Positions 34,934 to 45,337 of a DNA stretch of 64,000 nucleotides are shown here, piece by piece (position 1 is the stretch's first letter; each line of letters starts with the position of its first letter). Origin of the DNA: Methylocystis sp. Sn-Cys. GTDB lineage: Bacteria; Pseudomonadota; Alphaproteobacteria; Rhizobiales; Beijerinckiaceae. The notes below the pieces were generated by a model that saw only the letters and a list, made by a program, of their open reading frames with translations, made no database searches and was not told the origin of the DNA. Position numbers and translations under genes: made by a program. The stretch lies in the NCBI RefSeq assembly GCF_016745395.1, contig NZ_JAERVJ010000009.1, positions 99,928-163,927 of the forward strand. The letters are read 5' to 3'.

Positions 34934-35970
34934 GACTGCGTTCTCAAAAAGCGTTTACTTCGGGACGTCCGATGATGAGCACGTCCTGGTGGTTGTGCCA
35001 GCCGCGCTCGATGTAGCCCAGAATACGAGTGCTTTTTTCGTCTTCCGCCAGGCTCATTGTCCAATGGGGGGCGGCTGAAGCTCACGCCGTAGGTTTGCTG
35101 CTTCGGAAATAGGGCAGTCGTCACGCTGCTGTCGTATTCGACATAAGCGAAACCTTCTTTAGCAATAAGGGTTTCGGCGTCTTTTGCGGCATAGGCGACA
35201 TCAGGAAGGTAATTCCAGCCGTCGGGTTTGTTCTTTTGTATGTATTCCGAGCGCCGTCCGTGAACTGTCACAATGGCGATGCCGGTTGGGCTTAGACTCC
35301 GCGCCAATAGCCTTAAAGCAGCACGGAATTGCGGTTCAGGGAGGTGCGTGAGGAGCGACCCGCAGAAGATCAGATCGAATTCACGCTGAAAATCGATCTC
35401 GTCGAAATTCTCACGTGAAACGATCGTTTCGACTTTCAATATTTCAGCACAGAATTGCAGATGTCTGTCGTAGAGGTCTGAGGCGACAACGACGGCGTCT
35501 GGAAAGAATGCTTGCAGATGTCGGGTCACGCGGCCAGACCCGCTAGGGAAATCCAGTATCGTTTTGGGCGGTTGGCGGCCCGTGTTTACGAGGGCTCCAA
35601 TGATGACGCGAAGCGCGTCGATCCCCACGTCAAGGTACGCCTGCATGGGGGTCCCTGCCGCAAATTCATTATCTACAGGATTTAGTTCCAAATTGACGCC
35701 GCTGTCGCAGTAGTTTTGATACAGTGATTTGTATATTTCGGACATTCGGAAGTAAGTATTTATGCCGTTCGTAAAATCCTGAAAATCCTGCATCCATTGC
35801 AGTTGGCTTTTGGTTTCCAGCTCGTGCTCACGCTCTTCAGTTCCCGCGACTGCATCTGCGATGAAAAGCGGTCGCGTTTCTCCGGGGCGTAAGACTGCGC
35901 GAATGCGTTTGAACGTGTCGCCGACAAAGCGCGCGGTCGTATTGTCGTGCCAGATTTTCGGTTGCGGCAT
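34930..35970 (-). CDS. SAM-dependent methyltransferase with C-terminal frameshift
   Basis: A class I methyltransferase of about 345 residues with the SAM motif TILDFPSGSGRVTRHL (about 135-150 from ATG 35970), VVASDLYDRHLQF and FDLIFCGSLLTHL. Near the C-terminus the frame changes sense in a run of six G on the plus strand at about 35064-35071: removing one base restores an ending HWTMSLAEDEKSTRILGY, GWHNHQDVLIIGRPEVNAF and a stop at 34944-34946. So the gene carries a frameshift, or the base run is miscalled. ATG 35970 follows GGAG. Proteins of this kind often accompany glycan biosynthesis genes; the substrate is unknown. Confidence 0.7.
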   Translation of the reverse strand: MPQPKIWHDNTTARFVGDTFKRIRAVLRPGETRPLFIADAVAGTEEREHELETKSQLQWMQDFQDFTNGINTYFRMSEIYKSLYQNYCDSGVNLELNPVDNEFAAGTPMQAYLDVGIDALRVIIGALVNTGRQPPKTILDFPSGSGRVTRHLQAFFPDAVVVASDLYDRHLQFCAEILKVETIVSRENFDEIDFQREFDLIFCGSLLTHLPEPQFRAALRLLARSLSPTGIAIVTVHGRRSEYIQKNKPDGWNYLPDVAYAAKDAETLIAKEGFAYVEYDSSVTTALFPKQQTYGVSFSRPPLDNEPGGRRKKHSYSGLHRARLAQPPGRAHHRTSRSKRFLRTQS

Positions 35971-37120
35971 CGTGCGTCTCCGTGAAAAAGGGCTGAAAGG
36001 AAGGGGTTGCATCAAATGGTCAACGGTCAAAACATAGACGATCTCAACGCGTGACCTCGAAAGTCAGGGCCGCGATCTATGCCTGGGATGGACAAAGCGG
36101 ATTTCGAACCGGCGAGCGAGTTGCGCGTCAGCTAGGGTGTGCTTGTCGTTGGCGGCATCTCCTCGATCTCGACGAGGCGCTTGTTGTTCTGCTTTTCTAT
36201 GAAAAAAGCGGGGACATTCCCCGGATTTGCTGTCACTTCGAACGCTGAAAATAGCTGAAAGGGCATTGGCCTCAGCTCCTCAAAAACAATCTACAGAAAG
36301 GAAATCTCTATTTGATCCAATTTAAGCCCATCAATCGTAATTGGTCAAGCCGGCCAAGACACGTGCTGACGCTTTTGAAAGCTGTGCTGTCACAGCGCCT
36401 CGACAAACGGCGCGAGGGCTTGGGCGGTCGCCTGCAGTCTCTGCCGCGCGCCATTTCCGCAAGCAGAGCGGTCGCCGACATTCGCGGGCGTCTCATTGAG
36501 CGGGAGAGCGGGACGGAGAAGCTTAATCGTCGTCGCCTTTCAATCACAACCCTTTCAGGTGCCTCAAGGTGTTTTCGGACAAGCTCTTAGGAATCAGGCG
36601 TGAATCCGGGGCCATTCAGAGTTAAAAAAGCCGGTGGCTCAGGGGCGGGCGGAGCTTCCGGAACCAAGTAAATGCCATCGCTTCCTTGTTTTGTTGAAAA
36701 TAATGCGACCTTGTAGTATATTATATTAATAACTTGCCATCTGTGTTTTACCGTAATTTTCAGCTGCGGGCCATTCGTGGCAATGATTTTTGTGAATCAA
36801 TCTCTTGCTATAGGCGAAAAGAGTGAGAGCGAGGTAATGGGCGTAAGCGTACTCCCACTCCAGAAAGAGCATCGACGGCGGCATGATTCTTGTAGATTTT
36901 CAAATATACCTTCTATTAGCCAGCACATTCTCCTCCGCATAGTTTCTTCGTATAAAGAGGTCTCGGAGCCGCGCGTTTGGTGTTTCATAGGATGACAGCA
37001 GCAACGGTCGTCACTACTAATCCGATTGCGGCACGCCTTGAGAAGGTGACACGTCTTTTACTGTTGCTATCTAGCGCATATAAAGTTATATTTCTTATAT
37101 GTGTCAAAAATAGGGAACCT
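35971..37120. other. Gene-poor AT-richer stretch
   Basis: About 1.15 kb without a convincing gene. Short frames at 36051-36248, 36308-36590 and 36777-36995 have no recognised content. A TATATTATATTAATAA stretch at about 36717-36732 and codon use unlike the flanks suggest acquired, decayed DNA. Confidence 0.45.
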
Positions 37121-37693
37121 ATGATGTCTATGCAATCACGCGATTTATTTAACGATCAAGTTTCAGACGGCATTTCTATTGGAAGAGCAACTTATTGGGA
37201 TCCGTCAGTCGCATTTCACACATTTGGCGTTGAAGAGATTATTATCGGGAGATATTGTTCGATCGCTGCCAATGCAGTGCTCATGGCTGGCGGCGAACAC
37301 TATTACAACACAGTTTCTACGTGGCCGTTTGATAATTTCCTCCAGGGTCAGGCAAATCCGACCCGAACTTATTGTGTGAAGGGACCGCTCGTAATCGGCT
37401 CGGATGTTTGGATTGGCCGTAACGCATTGATCGGCGCCGGAGTTCAGATAGGGCATGGCGCAGTGATCGGCGCGGGCGCGGTGGTGAAAAAAGATGTGCC
37501 ACCATATGCGATTGTCGTAGGGAACCCTGCCCGCGTTCTAAAATTTCGCTTCAGCGACCCGGAAATCGAAGCCTTACTGGAAATCGCGTGGTGGGAGTGG
37601 GCTGCAGAGGATGTAATCGCTCGCTCGGAGTGGTTCTATCGTCCGATTAACGATTTCATTCGTGAATTTGGATTGAGGAGCATGGATGCCTAA
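37121..37693 (+). CDS. Hexapeptide-repeat acetyltransferase (CatB/Vat type)
   Basis: A 190-residue left-handed beta-helix acyltransferase. Seen: [47 protein letters not shown] with the catalytic-type His (GEHYY), then hexapeptide turns [32 protein letters not shown], and the [22 protein letters not shown] end. Family members acetylate xenobiotics (chloramphenicol, streptogramins) or sugars in polysaccharides. ATG 37121 is chosen by homology; an upstream in-frame extension to 36977 is hydrophobic and not conserved. DNA here is AT-richer than the surroundings, consistent with acquisition. Confidence 0.85.
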   Translation: MMSMQSRDLFNDQVSDGISIGRATYWDPSVAFHTFGVEEIIIGRYCSIAANAVLMAGGEHYYNTVSTWPFDNFLQGQANPTRTYCVKGPLVIGSDVWIGRNALIGAGVQIGHGAVIGAGAVVKKDVPPYAIVVGNPARVLKFRFSDPEIEALLEIAWWEWAAEDVIARSEWFYRPINDFIREFGLRSMDA

Positions 37694-37737
37694 ATCAATG
37701 CCTTTTTGCGTCCGGCGCAACCATCGGCGCGTGGAAA

Positions 37738-37773
37738 TAAAAAAGCGGGCGCCGGAACAATCCAGCGCCCTTT
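37738..37773. terminator. Bidirectional terminator
   Basis: A-run, stem GGGCGC (37747-37752) and GCGCCC (37765-37770), then TTT. It lies between the converging genes ending at 37693 and 37805. Confidence 0.55.
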
Positions 37774-37804
37774 GTGTTGCCCAAACGGCGGAGCCTGGAC
37801 GGGC

Positions 37805-38209
37805 TCACTTGCGCGGTTGGGTCTCACGCTCATTGCGGCTCTTGCTCGAGATTTCCTCCGGCGGCTGCCACACGATCTTTGAACCGGACGTCATCGCCGC
37901 GCCCTGCCCGTTTCTGGCCGAGCGGAGCTTCTCGACGGCGCTGGCGGCGACTTGCCACTCGTCCGCGCTCCAATAGGTCGAGTCCGGCTTCGCGGGTGAA
38001 GCGGGCTGCGTGGGCGCGGCGTAGCCGTAGAGCTCGCGCGGCGCGTTTTGAACAGCAGAAAGCAAGCTCGACGCATCGACCGTATCGTTCAGGCTTTCTG
38101 CTATACGACTAGACCTTGTCCCGCCAATAAGGCCGAGTCCGACGATCAGCGCGAGCAGCGCCGCAGGGCCGGCCACGTGTCGATTGAGTCTTGGCATGGT
38201 CATGACCAC
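37805..38209 (-). CDS. Hypothetical membrane-anchored protein
   Basis: A 134-residue protein with one N-terminal hydrophobic segment (about 12-30, AGPAALLALIVGLGLIGG) acting as an anchor or uncleaved signal, and a polar Ser/Pro-rich C-terminal part with YWSADEWQVAASAVEKL. Family not recognised. Translation may begin at the third Met (MPRLNRH) since all are in frame. Probably periplasmic. Confidence 0.55.
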   Translation of the reverse strand: MVMTMPRLNRHVAGPAALLALIVGLGLIGGTRSSRIAESLNDTVDASSLLSAVQNAPRELYGYAAPTQPASPAKPDSTYWSADEWQVAASAVEKLRSARNGQGAAMTSGSKIVWQPPEEISSKSRNERETQPRK

Positions 38210-38497
38210 GGTCTCCAGTTGGAAGATAGGTCATAACGCTCCGATCCAGCGTGTGTTTCAGTGATTTTTTTCTCGCGGCTCTCTCGCTGCTCTCTTGGCC
38301 GAGCCGACGTCCGCCGCCAAGGCGCGGCGCGCTTAAGCCGAATCGCCAAATTGCGGTCCTTGTCTGCGCGGCCTTACAAACAGTGCCCCGCGCCCCCGGC
38401 AAACAGACGGGCGCGCAGCGCTTGGCAGGGACAGAAAGCGGCGTTCGCAAGGGAGAAAGGCGACGCCGGGTTTGGCTCGCTGTGCAGGAGGTCGCAA

Positions 38498-39328
38498 ATG
38501 CGTCGTCACGCGGATTCCGGCGTCATTGGATATGCGCCTCCCCTGCAGGAGGCGCGCGAGCGGGAGCTTCCGCCGCCATCCGACGCAACGGCCGGCGCCG
38601 CGAGGCCAATCCTTCGGGCCGTCGTGATGGCGGGAGGGAAGGGGACGCGCCTCTATCCCTATTCGGCGCATTTTCCCAAACCGCTCATCCCTTTGGATGA
38701 TATGCCGATCCTCGAGCTGCTGCTGCGGCGGTTGAAAATGGCCGGCGTCACCGAGGTGATTTTGGCCGTCGGCCATCTGCGCCATCTGATCGAAGCTTAT
38801 TTCGGGGACGGCGCGTCTCTCGGCCTCGATATTCGCTACAAGGGCGAAGACCGTCCGCTCGGCACGGCTGGCGGGCTCGGCGCCGTGCTGGGCGACCTCG
38901 ACGGCGATTTCTTCGTGACGAACGGCGATCTCCTCACGACGCTCGACCTCGACGGCATGATGCGCCAGCATCGGGAGAAGGGCGCGCATGCTTCCGTCGG
39001 CGTCTTCCAACGCAATGTGAAGCTCGAATTCGGCCTGGTGGAGATCGACGCCGAGCGCCGATTGACTGCCTATTACGAGAAGCCGCAGAACAGCTATCTC
39101 GTCAGCATGGGAATCTACATTCTGAACGCGGACGCTGTCCGGCCGCATATCGAAACGAATGCGTATCTCGATATGCCTGAGCTTCTTTTGCGGATGAAAA
39201 TGGCGGGAAAAGACATTCGCTGCTTCCAGGACGATTGCGTCTGGCTCGACATCGGCCGGCCGGACGATTTCGCGCTGGCTCAGAAAATGTTCGCCGAGGA
39301 TCGGCAGCTCTTCCTAGGGTCGGAATGA
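38498..39328 (+). CDS. Sugar-phosphate nucleotidyltransferase
   Basis: A 276-residue nucleotidyltransferase. After a variable N-terminus of about 38 residues comes the signature AVVMAGGKGTRLYPYSAHFPK with the catalytic Arg and Lys, then PLGTAGGLGAV, the metal-binding FVTNGDLLTTLD, and VWLDIGRPDDFALA near the end. The family makes NDP-sugars such as GDP-mannose or NDP-heptose; which one is uncertain. AGGAGG lies just upstream of ATG 38498. It would feed surface polysaccharide synthesis. Confidence 0.85.
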   Translation: MRRHADSGVIGYAPPLQEARERELPPPSDATAGAARPILRAVVMAGGKGTRLYPYSAHFPKPLIPLDDMPILELLLRRLKMAGVTEVILAVGHLRHLIEAYFGDGASLGLDIRYKGEDRPLGTAGGLGAVLGDLDGDFFVTNGDLLTTLDLDGMMRQHREKGAHASVGVFQRNVKLEFGLVEIDAERRLTAYYEKPQNSYLVSMGIYILNADAVRPHIETNAYLDMPELLLRMKMAGKDIRCFQDDCVWLDIGRPDDFALAQKMFAEDRQLFLGSE

Positions 39329-39582
39329 CGCCATTTCCTTTGTATAGCGCGCATGGGGACGTGTCATTCCCGGCGGGCTGAAAGCCCGACCGGGAACCCA
39401 GAGCCATAAGAGCGGTGCTTTCGCTCAGAGCCGTCATTGCGAGCGAAGCGAAGCAATCCAGGGCTGCGATGCGGCGCTGGATTGCTTCGTCGGCTCCGCC
39501 TCCTCGCAATGACGGCGGTAATTCCGATCGCTCGTTTTGCGAGCGCCGGGATCAACACCGAACCAATCAAGCGGATATCTGT
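39329..39582. repeat. MITE-like element, copy 4, carrying a nested REP
   Basis: Inverted relative to the others: the right end reads ACACCGAACCAATCAAGCGG and the left end CATTTCCTTTGTATAGCG. A complete REP palindrome of the CGTCATTGCGAG family (39432-39514) lies inside it, as if inserted. It begins directly after the stop codon of the nucleotidyltransferase gene. Confidence 0.6.
39432..39514. repeat. REP-type palindrome nested in the MITE-like element
   Basis: CCGTCATTGCGAGCGAAGCG at the left and CTCCTCGCAATGACGGC at the right with inverted CAATCCAG blocks between; same family as 27598-27679. Confidence 0.65.
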
Positions 39583-39595
39583 GATTGGTTCTTAT

Positions 39596-39629
39596 TATAA
39601 AACAGGCCCGCGGGAACCCCGCGGGCCTC
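39596..39629 (-). terminator. Terminator of the fused porin gene
   Basis: An 11-bp GC-only stem (39605-39615 with 39619-39629) followed on the minus strand by TGTTTTAT. It is about 75 bp past the stop of the minus-strand gene ending at 39704. Confidence 0.65.
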
Positions 39630-39703
39630 AACTTGTTGCCGAACTTCCGAGGCGGCTTCGTCCTTCGAGACGCGAGCGTCGGGAACGACAGGAGCGCCGG
39701 GGT

Positions 39704-42193
39704 TCAGTCCTTGCTCAGCATATCAAAATGCCGGCTGATCCCCGCCTGGATGAGATTCCCGTCGAATGTCGTGCGCGTATTCGTTGCGACGGCATAGAAG
39801 CCGTTGGGCTGAACGGCGACGCCGCGGGCGTAGACTGATCCGAGGTCGTAACGAAGATACTCTGCCTTCGCCGACCAATTCGGCATGAACATCCATTCGA
39901 CGCCGCCGCCCGCCGTCCAGCCGATGCGCGAATCGTCGAACGTCGCCGTGGCGTTGGTGATATTCGCGCCCGCCGCGCGCCGCGTGAACAGCGCCGTATT
40001 CGAGGTCACGCCGCCATAGGCCATGCCGCCCGTGCCGTAGAGCTGAACGGTGGGAGTCACCAGATAGCCGAGCCGGCCGCGGATCGTGCCGAGATAATTG
40101 AGCGTCGCGGTACGTTGGTCGTAATTGATGAAGGCGTTCGCCCCGACGGGAACCAGGTTCGCCTGCCACTTCGTCGCCGTATTGCCGGAGACACCGTGAA
40201 GATCGGCCTCCAGGCCCGCCACGACATTATTGTCGAATCTCCAGTTCGTGCCGAGATGGAGGCCGCCGATGAAACCGGCAAGATTGCTGGAGCCGGCGGG
40301 CATCGTCGACGCAAGCGCCACGGGCGTGCTCGCGGCCGCATTGCTGATGGGATAGACGGCGCCGTTCCAGAACGGGCTCGACCAAGCCCCGCCCCCGTTC
40401 AGACCGACATAGACGTCGCGCCAGCTCGGCGCTTTCGCTTCCGTAGCATTCAGCTTGACGCCGTCCCAGAACTGCGACACCGGATCCTTCGTAATCGGCT
40501 GGCCGTCGCCAAAGGCGTTCACGCTCGCTTCGAGATAGAAGAAGTCGGTCGGCTTGGCCGTCAGCCCGTTCGTCGTTCCCGTCTGACCGGGGAAGGACTG
40601 CGGATAATAAGGCTGCAGCGCCACCGCCTGCGCGAAGCTCGACGTAAAGGAGCCCGGCCAGAATCGGGCGTAGCTCGCCGTCAGATTGATAAATTGGGAA
40701 AGCTTGTAGCGGGCGCGGATGTCGAACTCCGTGCCGACGAAAGTCCCTCTATTGCCAAGCGGGGCAGAGAGATTGGCGCGGTCCCACGCCCCGGCGGCGC
40801 TTGCCAGCCAATAGGCGCTGAAGGCCGTGTCGATCTGCAGGTTTTTCGCTGGCGTGAACTCGAGGCGCGCCTTCGGCGCCTTCATATTGTTCCACGCCAT
40901 ATAGTCGTTTCGAGAGAAGGGCTGATTGAAGCCGTAGAAGATGTCGAAATTCTGGCTGGCGCTGTCGTAAGGGCTCTTGTCGCCGGAGCCATATGTGTAA
41001 ACCAGGCTGACGCGCGGCTTCCAGGGGTGATCGGCGAAAGTATAGCCCGCCTCGATGCCATAAGCGATGGAGTCGAGCTGCACGGTCCTTTGCACGGCAG
41101 TCGTATTCGCGCCGATCGCCGCGAACTCGCCGGTGTAGCCGAGCTGCTTGTTGATGTCGAAGTCATAGTCGAAATTGCCGAGCACGCCATAAATGCGCAC
41201 GCCCGGCGCATAGGTCTCGCGCGCGACCTTGAGCGAATTCGATGTGTTGAAGGGGTCGGCGAATTGCTTTCGGCCAATGAAGTAAGGCTGCACCGTCGCA
41301 TATTCGGACCAACGGCGGATGCTGAGCACGCTGCCGTAAATCCAGTTCTGCCAGTCGGGCCGGTCGAACTGATAGGGGTAACGCACCACCGGCCGCATCA
41401 GGAAGCTGTCGAGATCCCAGTCGTTGTCCTTCTTGCCAATCTTGACGCGAAACCCTTCAAAATTATTCGTCGTGTTGCGGAATTCATTTTCCGCGATCAG
41501 ACGACGGTCGAGCAGCTCGAAATGGAAGCGGCCGGCGCGCGCCATCAAGGGTCGATCGTTGCCGCGATCGTCCTTACCAAAGGCGTCTTTGAAGTAGAGT
41601 TCGCCATAGGCGGAGATCAGATCGGTCTCGTTTATCTCCTGGCCCTGGTACTGATAGATGCTGTTGAATGCGCGCGAATCCTGGAACTCGACCACAGCGC
41701 GGAACGGGTCGAGAATGTTCTGGATGCCGAGATAGACGCGCGTGCGCGACAGCCAGAGCGAATTCGGGAACATTTTGCGCTGCGACGACGGCGGGTTCTG
41801 CGACGTGTTGGTCCACGGCCGGTAGTCGTTCTGGCGATATTCGAATCGCGCGCGTGAATCGAGGCCGACGTTCAGCCAGTCGATTCCCTCGAACTCCTTA
41901 TAGGTCTTGCCGAGGTTGCGCACATAGGGCGGGATGTCCGGCTGCGGCTCCAGACGATAGGCGCGCGTAGGCACATAATAGCTTTTCGGTCCTTGGGGCT
42001 TGGCTTCGGCCGGCTGACCAGCAACGGGCTTCAACGGCTTGTTCGACCCGGAAGCCTTCTTTTTTGTCTCTTGCGCTTTCGTCTCGACCGCATTGGCGGC
42101 GGCCTTTTCTTCGGCAAGAGCCCAAGCGGGCGCGATCGCCACAAGCGCCGCGACCGCGACCCCGAGCTTCAACTGCCGCTGCAAATTTAGCAT
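39704..42193 (-). CDS. Alginate-export-type barrel fused to an Omp25-like barrel
   Basis: An outer membrane protein of about 829 residues. After a signal peptide (about 5-27, ending ALA) and a Lys/Pro-rich stretch, residues about 90-570 match the alginate export (AlgE-like) porin family: WLNVGLDSRARFEYRQNDYR, SRTRVYLGIQN, RAGRFHFELLDRRLIAENEFRN. From about residue 588 a complete Omp25/31-type barrel follows (VYVGLNGGGAW, GTIRGRLGYLVTPTVQLYGTGG, SAKAEYLRYDLGSVY, ending in a barrel-type C-terminal region). The second barrel is extra to the family. ATG 42193 follows GAGGGGTGGGG. An operator-like palindrome at 42283-42301, shared with the sulfate operon, suggests sulfur control and uptake of a sulfur compound as one possible role. 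Confidence 0.82.
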   Translation of the reverse strand: MLNLQRQLKLGVAVAALVAIAPAWALAEEKAAANAVETKAQETKKKASGSNKPLKPVAGQPAEAKPQGPKSYYVPTRAYRLEPQPDIPPYVRNLGKTYKEFEGIDWLNVGLDSRARFEYRQNDYRPWTNTSQNPPSSQRKMFPNSLWLSRTRVYLGIQNILDPFRAVVEFQDSRAFNSIYQYQGQEINETDLISAYGELYFKDAFGKDDRGNDRPLMARAGRFHFELLDRRLIAENEFRNTTNNFEGFRVKIGKKDNDWDLDSFLMRPVVRYPYQFDRPDWQNWIYGSVLSIRRWSEYATVQPYFIGRKQFADPFNTSNSLKVARETYAPGVRIYGVLGNFDYDFDINKQLGYTGEFAAIGANTTAVQRTVQLDSIAYGIEAGYTFADHPWKPRVSLVYTYGSGDKSPYDSASQNFDIFYGFNQPFSRNDYMAWNNMKAPKARLEFTPAKNLQIDTAFSAYWLASAAGAWDRANLSAPLGNRGTFVGTEFDIRARYKLSQFINLTASYARFWPGSFTSSFAQAVALQPYYPQSFPGQTGTTNGLTAKPTDFFYLEASVNAFGDGQPITKDPVSQFWDGVKLNATEAKAPSWRDVYVGLNGGGAWSSPFWNGAVYPISNAAASTPVALASTMPAGSSNLAGFIGGLHLGTNWRFDNNVVAGLEADLHGVSGNTATKWQANLVPVGANAFINYDQRTATLNYLGTIRGRLGYLVTPTVQLYGTGGMAYGGVTSNTALFTRRAAGANITNATATFDDSRIGWTAGGGVEWMFMPNWSAKAEYLRYDLGSVYARGVAVQPNGFYAVATNTRTTFDGNLIQAGISRHFDMLSKD

Positions 42194-42282
42194 CCCCACC
42201 CCTCGTCCTTTAATTGTCCCCTGCCCGCGCCGCATCGTCGCTAGCATTTCCGATTCCAATTCAAACCCAGCCAGCCCTACCT

Positions 42283-42301
42283 GTCTATGGAATTAATAGA
42301 C
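42283..42301. promoter_or_regulatory. Operator-like palindrome GTCTAT-N7-ATAGAC upstream of the fused porin
   Basis: GTCTAT (42283-42288), seven-base spacer GGAATTA, ATAGAC (42296-42301), about 90 bp upstream of ATG 42193. The same arms and spacer length occur upstream of the sulfate-binding protein gene (47260-47278). Confidence 0.6.
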
Positions 42302-42378
42302 TATATAATCTTTTACGCTAAACCGTTGCCGTAATGCCACACTGCGCCCGCGCCCGTGGCGACCAAATGCTCGCATGA

Positions 42379-42453
42379 AAGCGCTCCAGCTTTCTGAATC
42401 TGCGCGCTTTCTCATCGCTCGCATGATTCCATGCGAGCGGAAAGCGCGCTAGG
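42379..42453. repeat. 75-bp palindromic repeat, copy B
   Basis: Matches 23459-23533 almost base for base in the arms CGCGCTTTCTCATCGCTCGC and GCGGAAAGCGCGCTAG. It lies between the fused porin promoter and the methyltransferase gene end. Confidence 0.55.
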
Positions 42454-42535
42454 CTAGCGGTCGTTCCGCGACAAGGCAAAATACGGGTAGATTGGGCTTT
42501 TGGCTCGCGCTCGCCCGGCGAGAGCGCCGCTATTG

Positions 42536-43347
42536 CTATTTCTGCAACACAAAGAAGAGTCGCGGGTAACGCAGAAGCACTTTGCCGTTGGGTTGCCTCG
42601 GATAGGCTTGCGCGAGACGATCGCGATAGCGCGAGAGAAAGTCCGCGCACTCTTCCGCATTCAATAAATCGAGGAACGGACGCAACCCGGAACCTTCAAA
42701 CCAATCGACGACGCCCTGGTGACCATCGAGCGGATGGATATAGACCGTTTGCCAAATGTCGATATGCTGGCAAAAAGGCGCGAAAAGATCGTAATATTCG
42801 TCGGCCTGTCCGATGACCGTGAATGATTTCGCGACAGGCACCAGCCGATTGGCCCAAGGACCGTCCGCCGCCACCATGCGCATGGCGGCGTGAGAGAACT
42901 CATGGGTGTTGTCTGGCATTTGCACTGCGAGGCGCCCACCCGGCCGCAGCGAATCGAGCAACGCCTGCATCAGCTTTCGATGATCGGGAAGAAAATGCAG
43001 CGCGGCGTTGGCGAATATGACGTCGGCATGTTCGGGCGGCGCCCAATCGGCAATGTCTTCCTTGATGAAGCGCGCGCCTGGCACGCGCTCGCGGGCGACA
43101 GCGAGCATATTGTCGGACTTGTCGACGCCCACGACCTCCGCGCCCATAAAGCTGCGCGTCAGCAATTCCGTGCTGTTGCCCGGGCCGCAGCCGAGATCAT
43201 AAACGAGCCGCGTTTCGCAAAATGGGATGCGCGCCAGCAAATCGCGCGCGGCGCGCGTGCGCTCTTGCTCGAACTTCAGATAGAGATCCGAGTTCCAGTC
43301 GCCCGTCGCGGCGCGCGTCAAAGGGGAATCGTCGACCGAGACGGCGG

Positions 43348-43351
<4 letters not shown>
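42536..43351 (-). CDS. tam: Trans-aconitate 2-methyltransferase-like protein
   Basis: A 271-residue class I methyltransferase. SAM-binding motif [16 protein letters not shown] (about 48-63), [14 protein letters not shown], then [12 protein letters not shown] and [14 protein letters not shown]; the C-terminal part with VEWF-like [16 protein letters not shown] matches Tam. Tam methylates trans-aconitate with SAM. Its start overlaps the end of cysA by four bases, placing it as the last gene of the sulfate uptake operon, which is an unusual setting. The substrate could therefore differ from trans-aconitate. Confidence 0.85.
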
Positions 43352-44442
<1,091 letters not shown>

Positions 44443-44443
44443 G

Positions 44444-45337
44444 TCAGTGCCGCCTTCCGCGCGCTGCGAGAGCGTCGGCGTGCCGCCATTCGAGGAAGGT
44501 TTTGATGCCGAGCGTGACGAGCGCCAGGCCTGCAAGGAGAACCGCGAGCGCGAAAGCGGCGACGTTGTTGTACTCATTGTAGAGAATCTCCACCTGAAGC
44601 GGAATTGTGTTGGTCGAGCCGCGAATGTGGCCCGAGACGACGGAGACGGCGCCGAATTCGCCCATTGCGCGGGCGTTGCACAGAAGCACGCCGTAGAGCA
44701 GGCCCCATTTGATATTGGGCAGCGTCACAGTGAGGAAGGTGGTGAAGCCCGAAGCGCCGAGGGTGAGCGCCGCTTCTTCTTCCACAGTTCCCTGTTCCTG
44801 CATCAACGGAATGAGCTCGCGCGCGACGAAGGGGAAGGTGACGAAGATCGTCGCGAGCACAATGCCCGGCACAGCAAAGACCACTTGCCACCCATGCGCC
44901 GAAAGCCAATGGCCGAAGAGACCCTGCGCGCCGAACACCAGCACATAGACGAGACCTGAAACGACCGGCGACACGGAGAAGGGCAAATCGATCAGCGTGA
45001 CCAAAAGGCTCTTACCGGGGAAAGAGAATTTCGCGATCGACCAGGCCGCCGCAAGACCGAAGATGAGATTGGCGGGCACGGCGATGGCTGCGACGATCAA
45101 AGTGAGCTTCACCGCCGCGATGGCGTCCGGCTCGCTGAACGTCTCCAGAAAGGTCGGCAAACCCTTGGCCATGGCCTCGGAAAAAACCACGGCCAGCGGC
45201 GCGAAGAGAAAGATCAGCAGAAAGACGAAGGTCGTCGCGATCAGCAGATGGCGCGTGGCGGGCGCATCCTGCGTGACGGGACGCACTTTCGCGCCCGTGC
45301 GGGTGCGTGGGAGAGATGCGACGGCGGTCTCAGACAT
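44444..45337 (-). CDS. cysW: Sulfate ABC transporter permease CysW
   Basis: A 297-residue inner membrane permease with six hydrophobic segments and the EAA-type cytoplasmic loop [27 protein letters not shown] that docks the ATPase. The [33 protein letters not shown] segment is typical of CysW. It overlaps cysT by eight bases and is immediately followed by cysA. Confidence 0.95.
   Translation of the reverse strand: MSETAVASLPRTRTGAKVRPVTQDAPATRHLLIATTFVFLLIFLFAPLAVVFSEAMAKGLPTFLETFSEPDAIAAVKLTLIVAAIAVPANLIFGLAAAWSIAKFSFPGKSLLVTLIDLPFSVSPVVSGLVYVLVFGAQGLFGHWLSAHGWQVVFAVPGIVLATIFVTFPFVARELIPLMQEQGTVEEEAALTLGASGFTTFLTVTLPNIKWGLLYGVLLCNARAMGEFGAVSVVSGHIRGSTNTIPLQVEILYNEYNNVAAFALAVLLAGLALVTLGIKTFLEWRHADALAARGRRH

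Noticed and set aside
36308-36590. Possible small proteins on both strands in the gene-poor segment
   Set aside because: Both frames are Arg/Ser-rich with no family features, no ribosome binding site and overlap each other.
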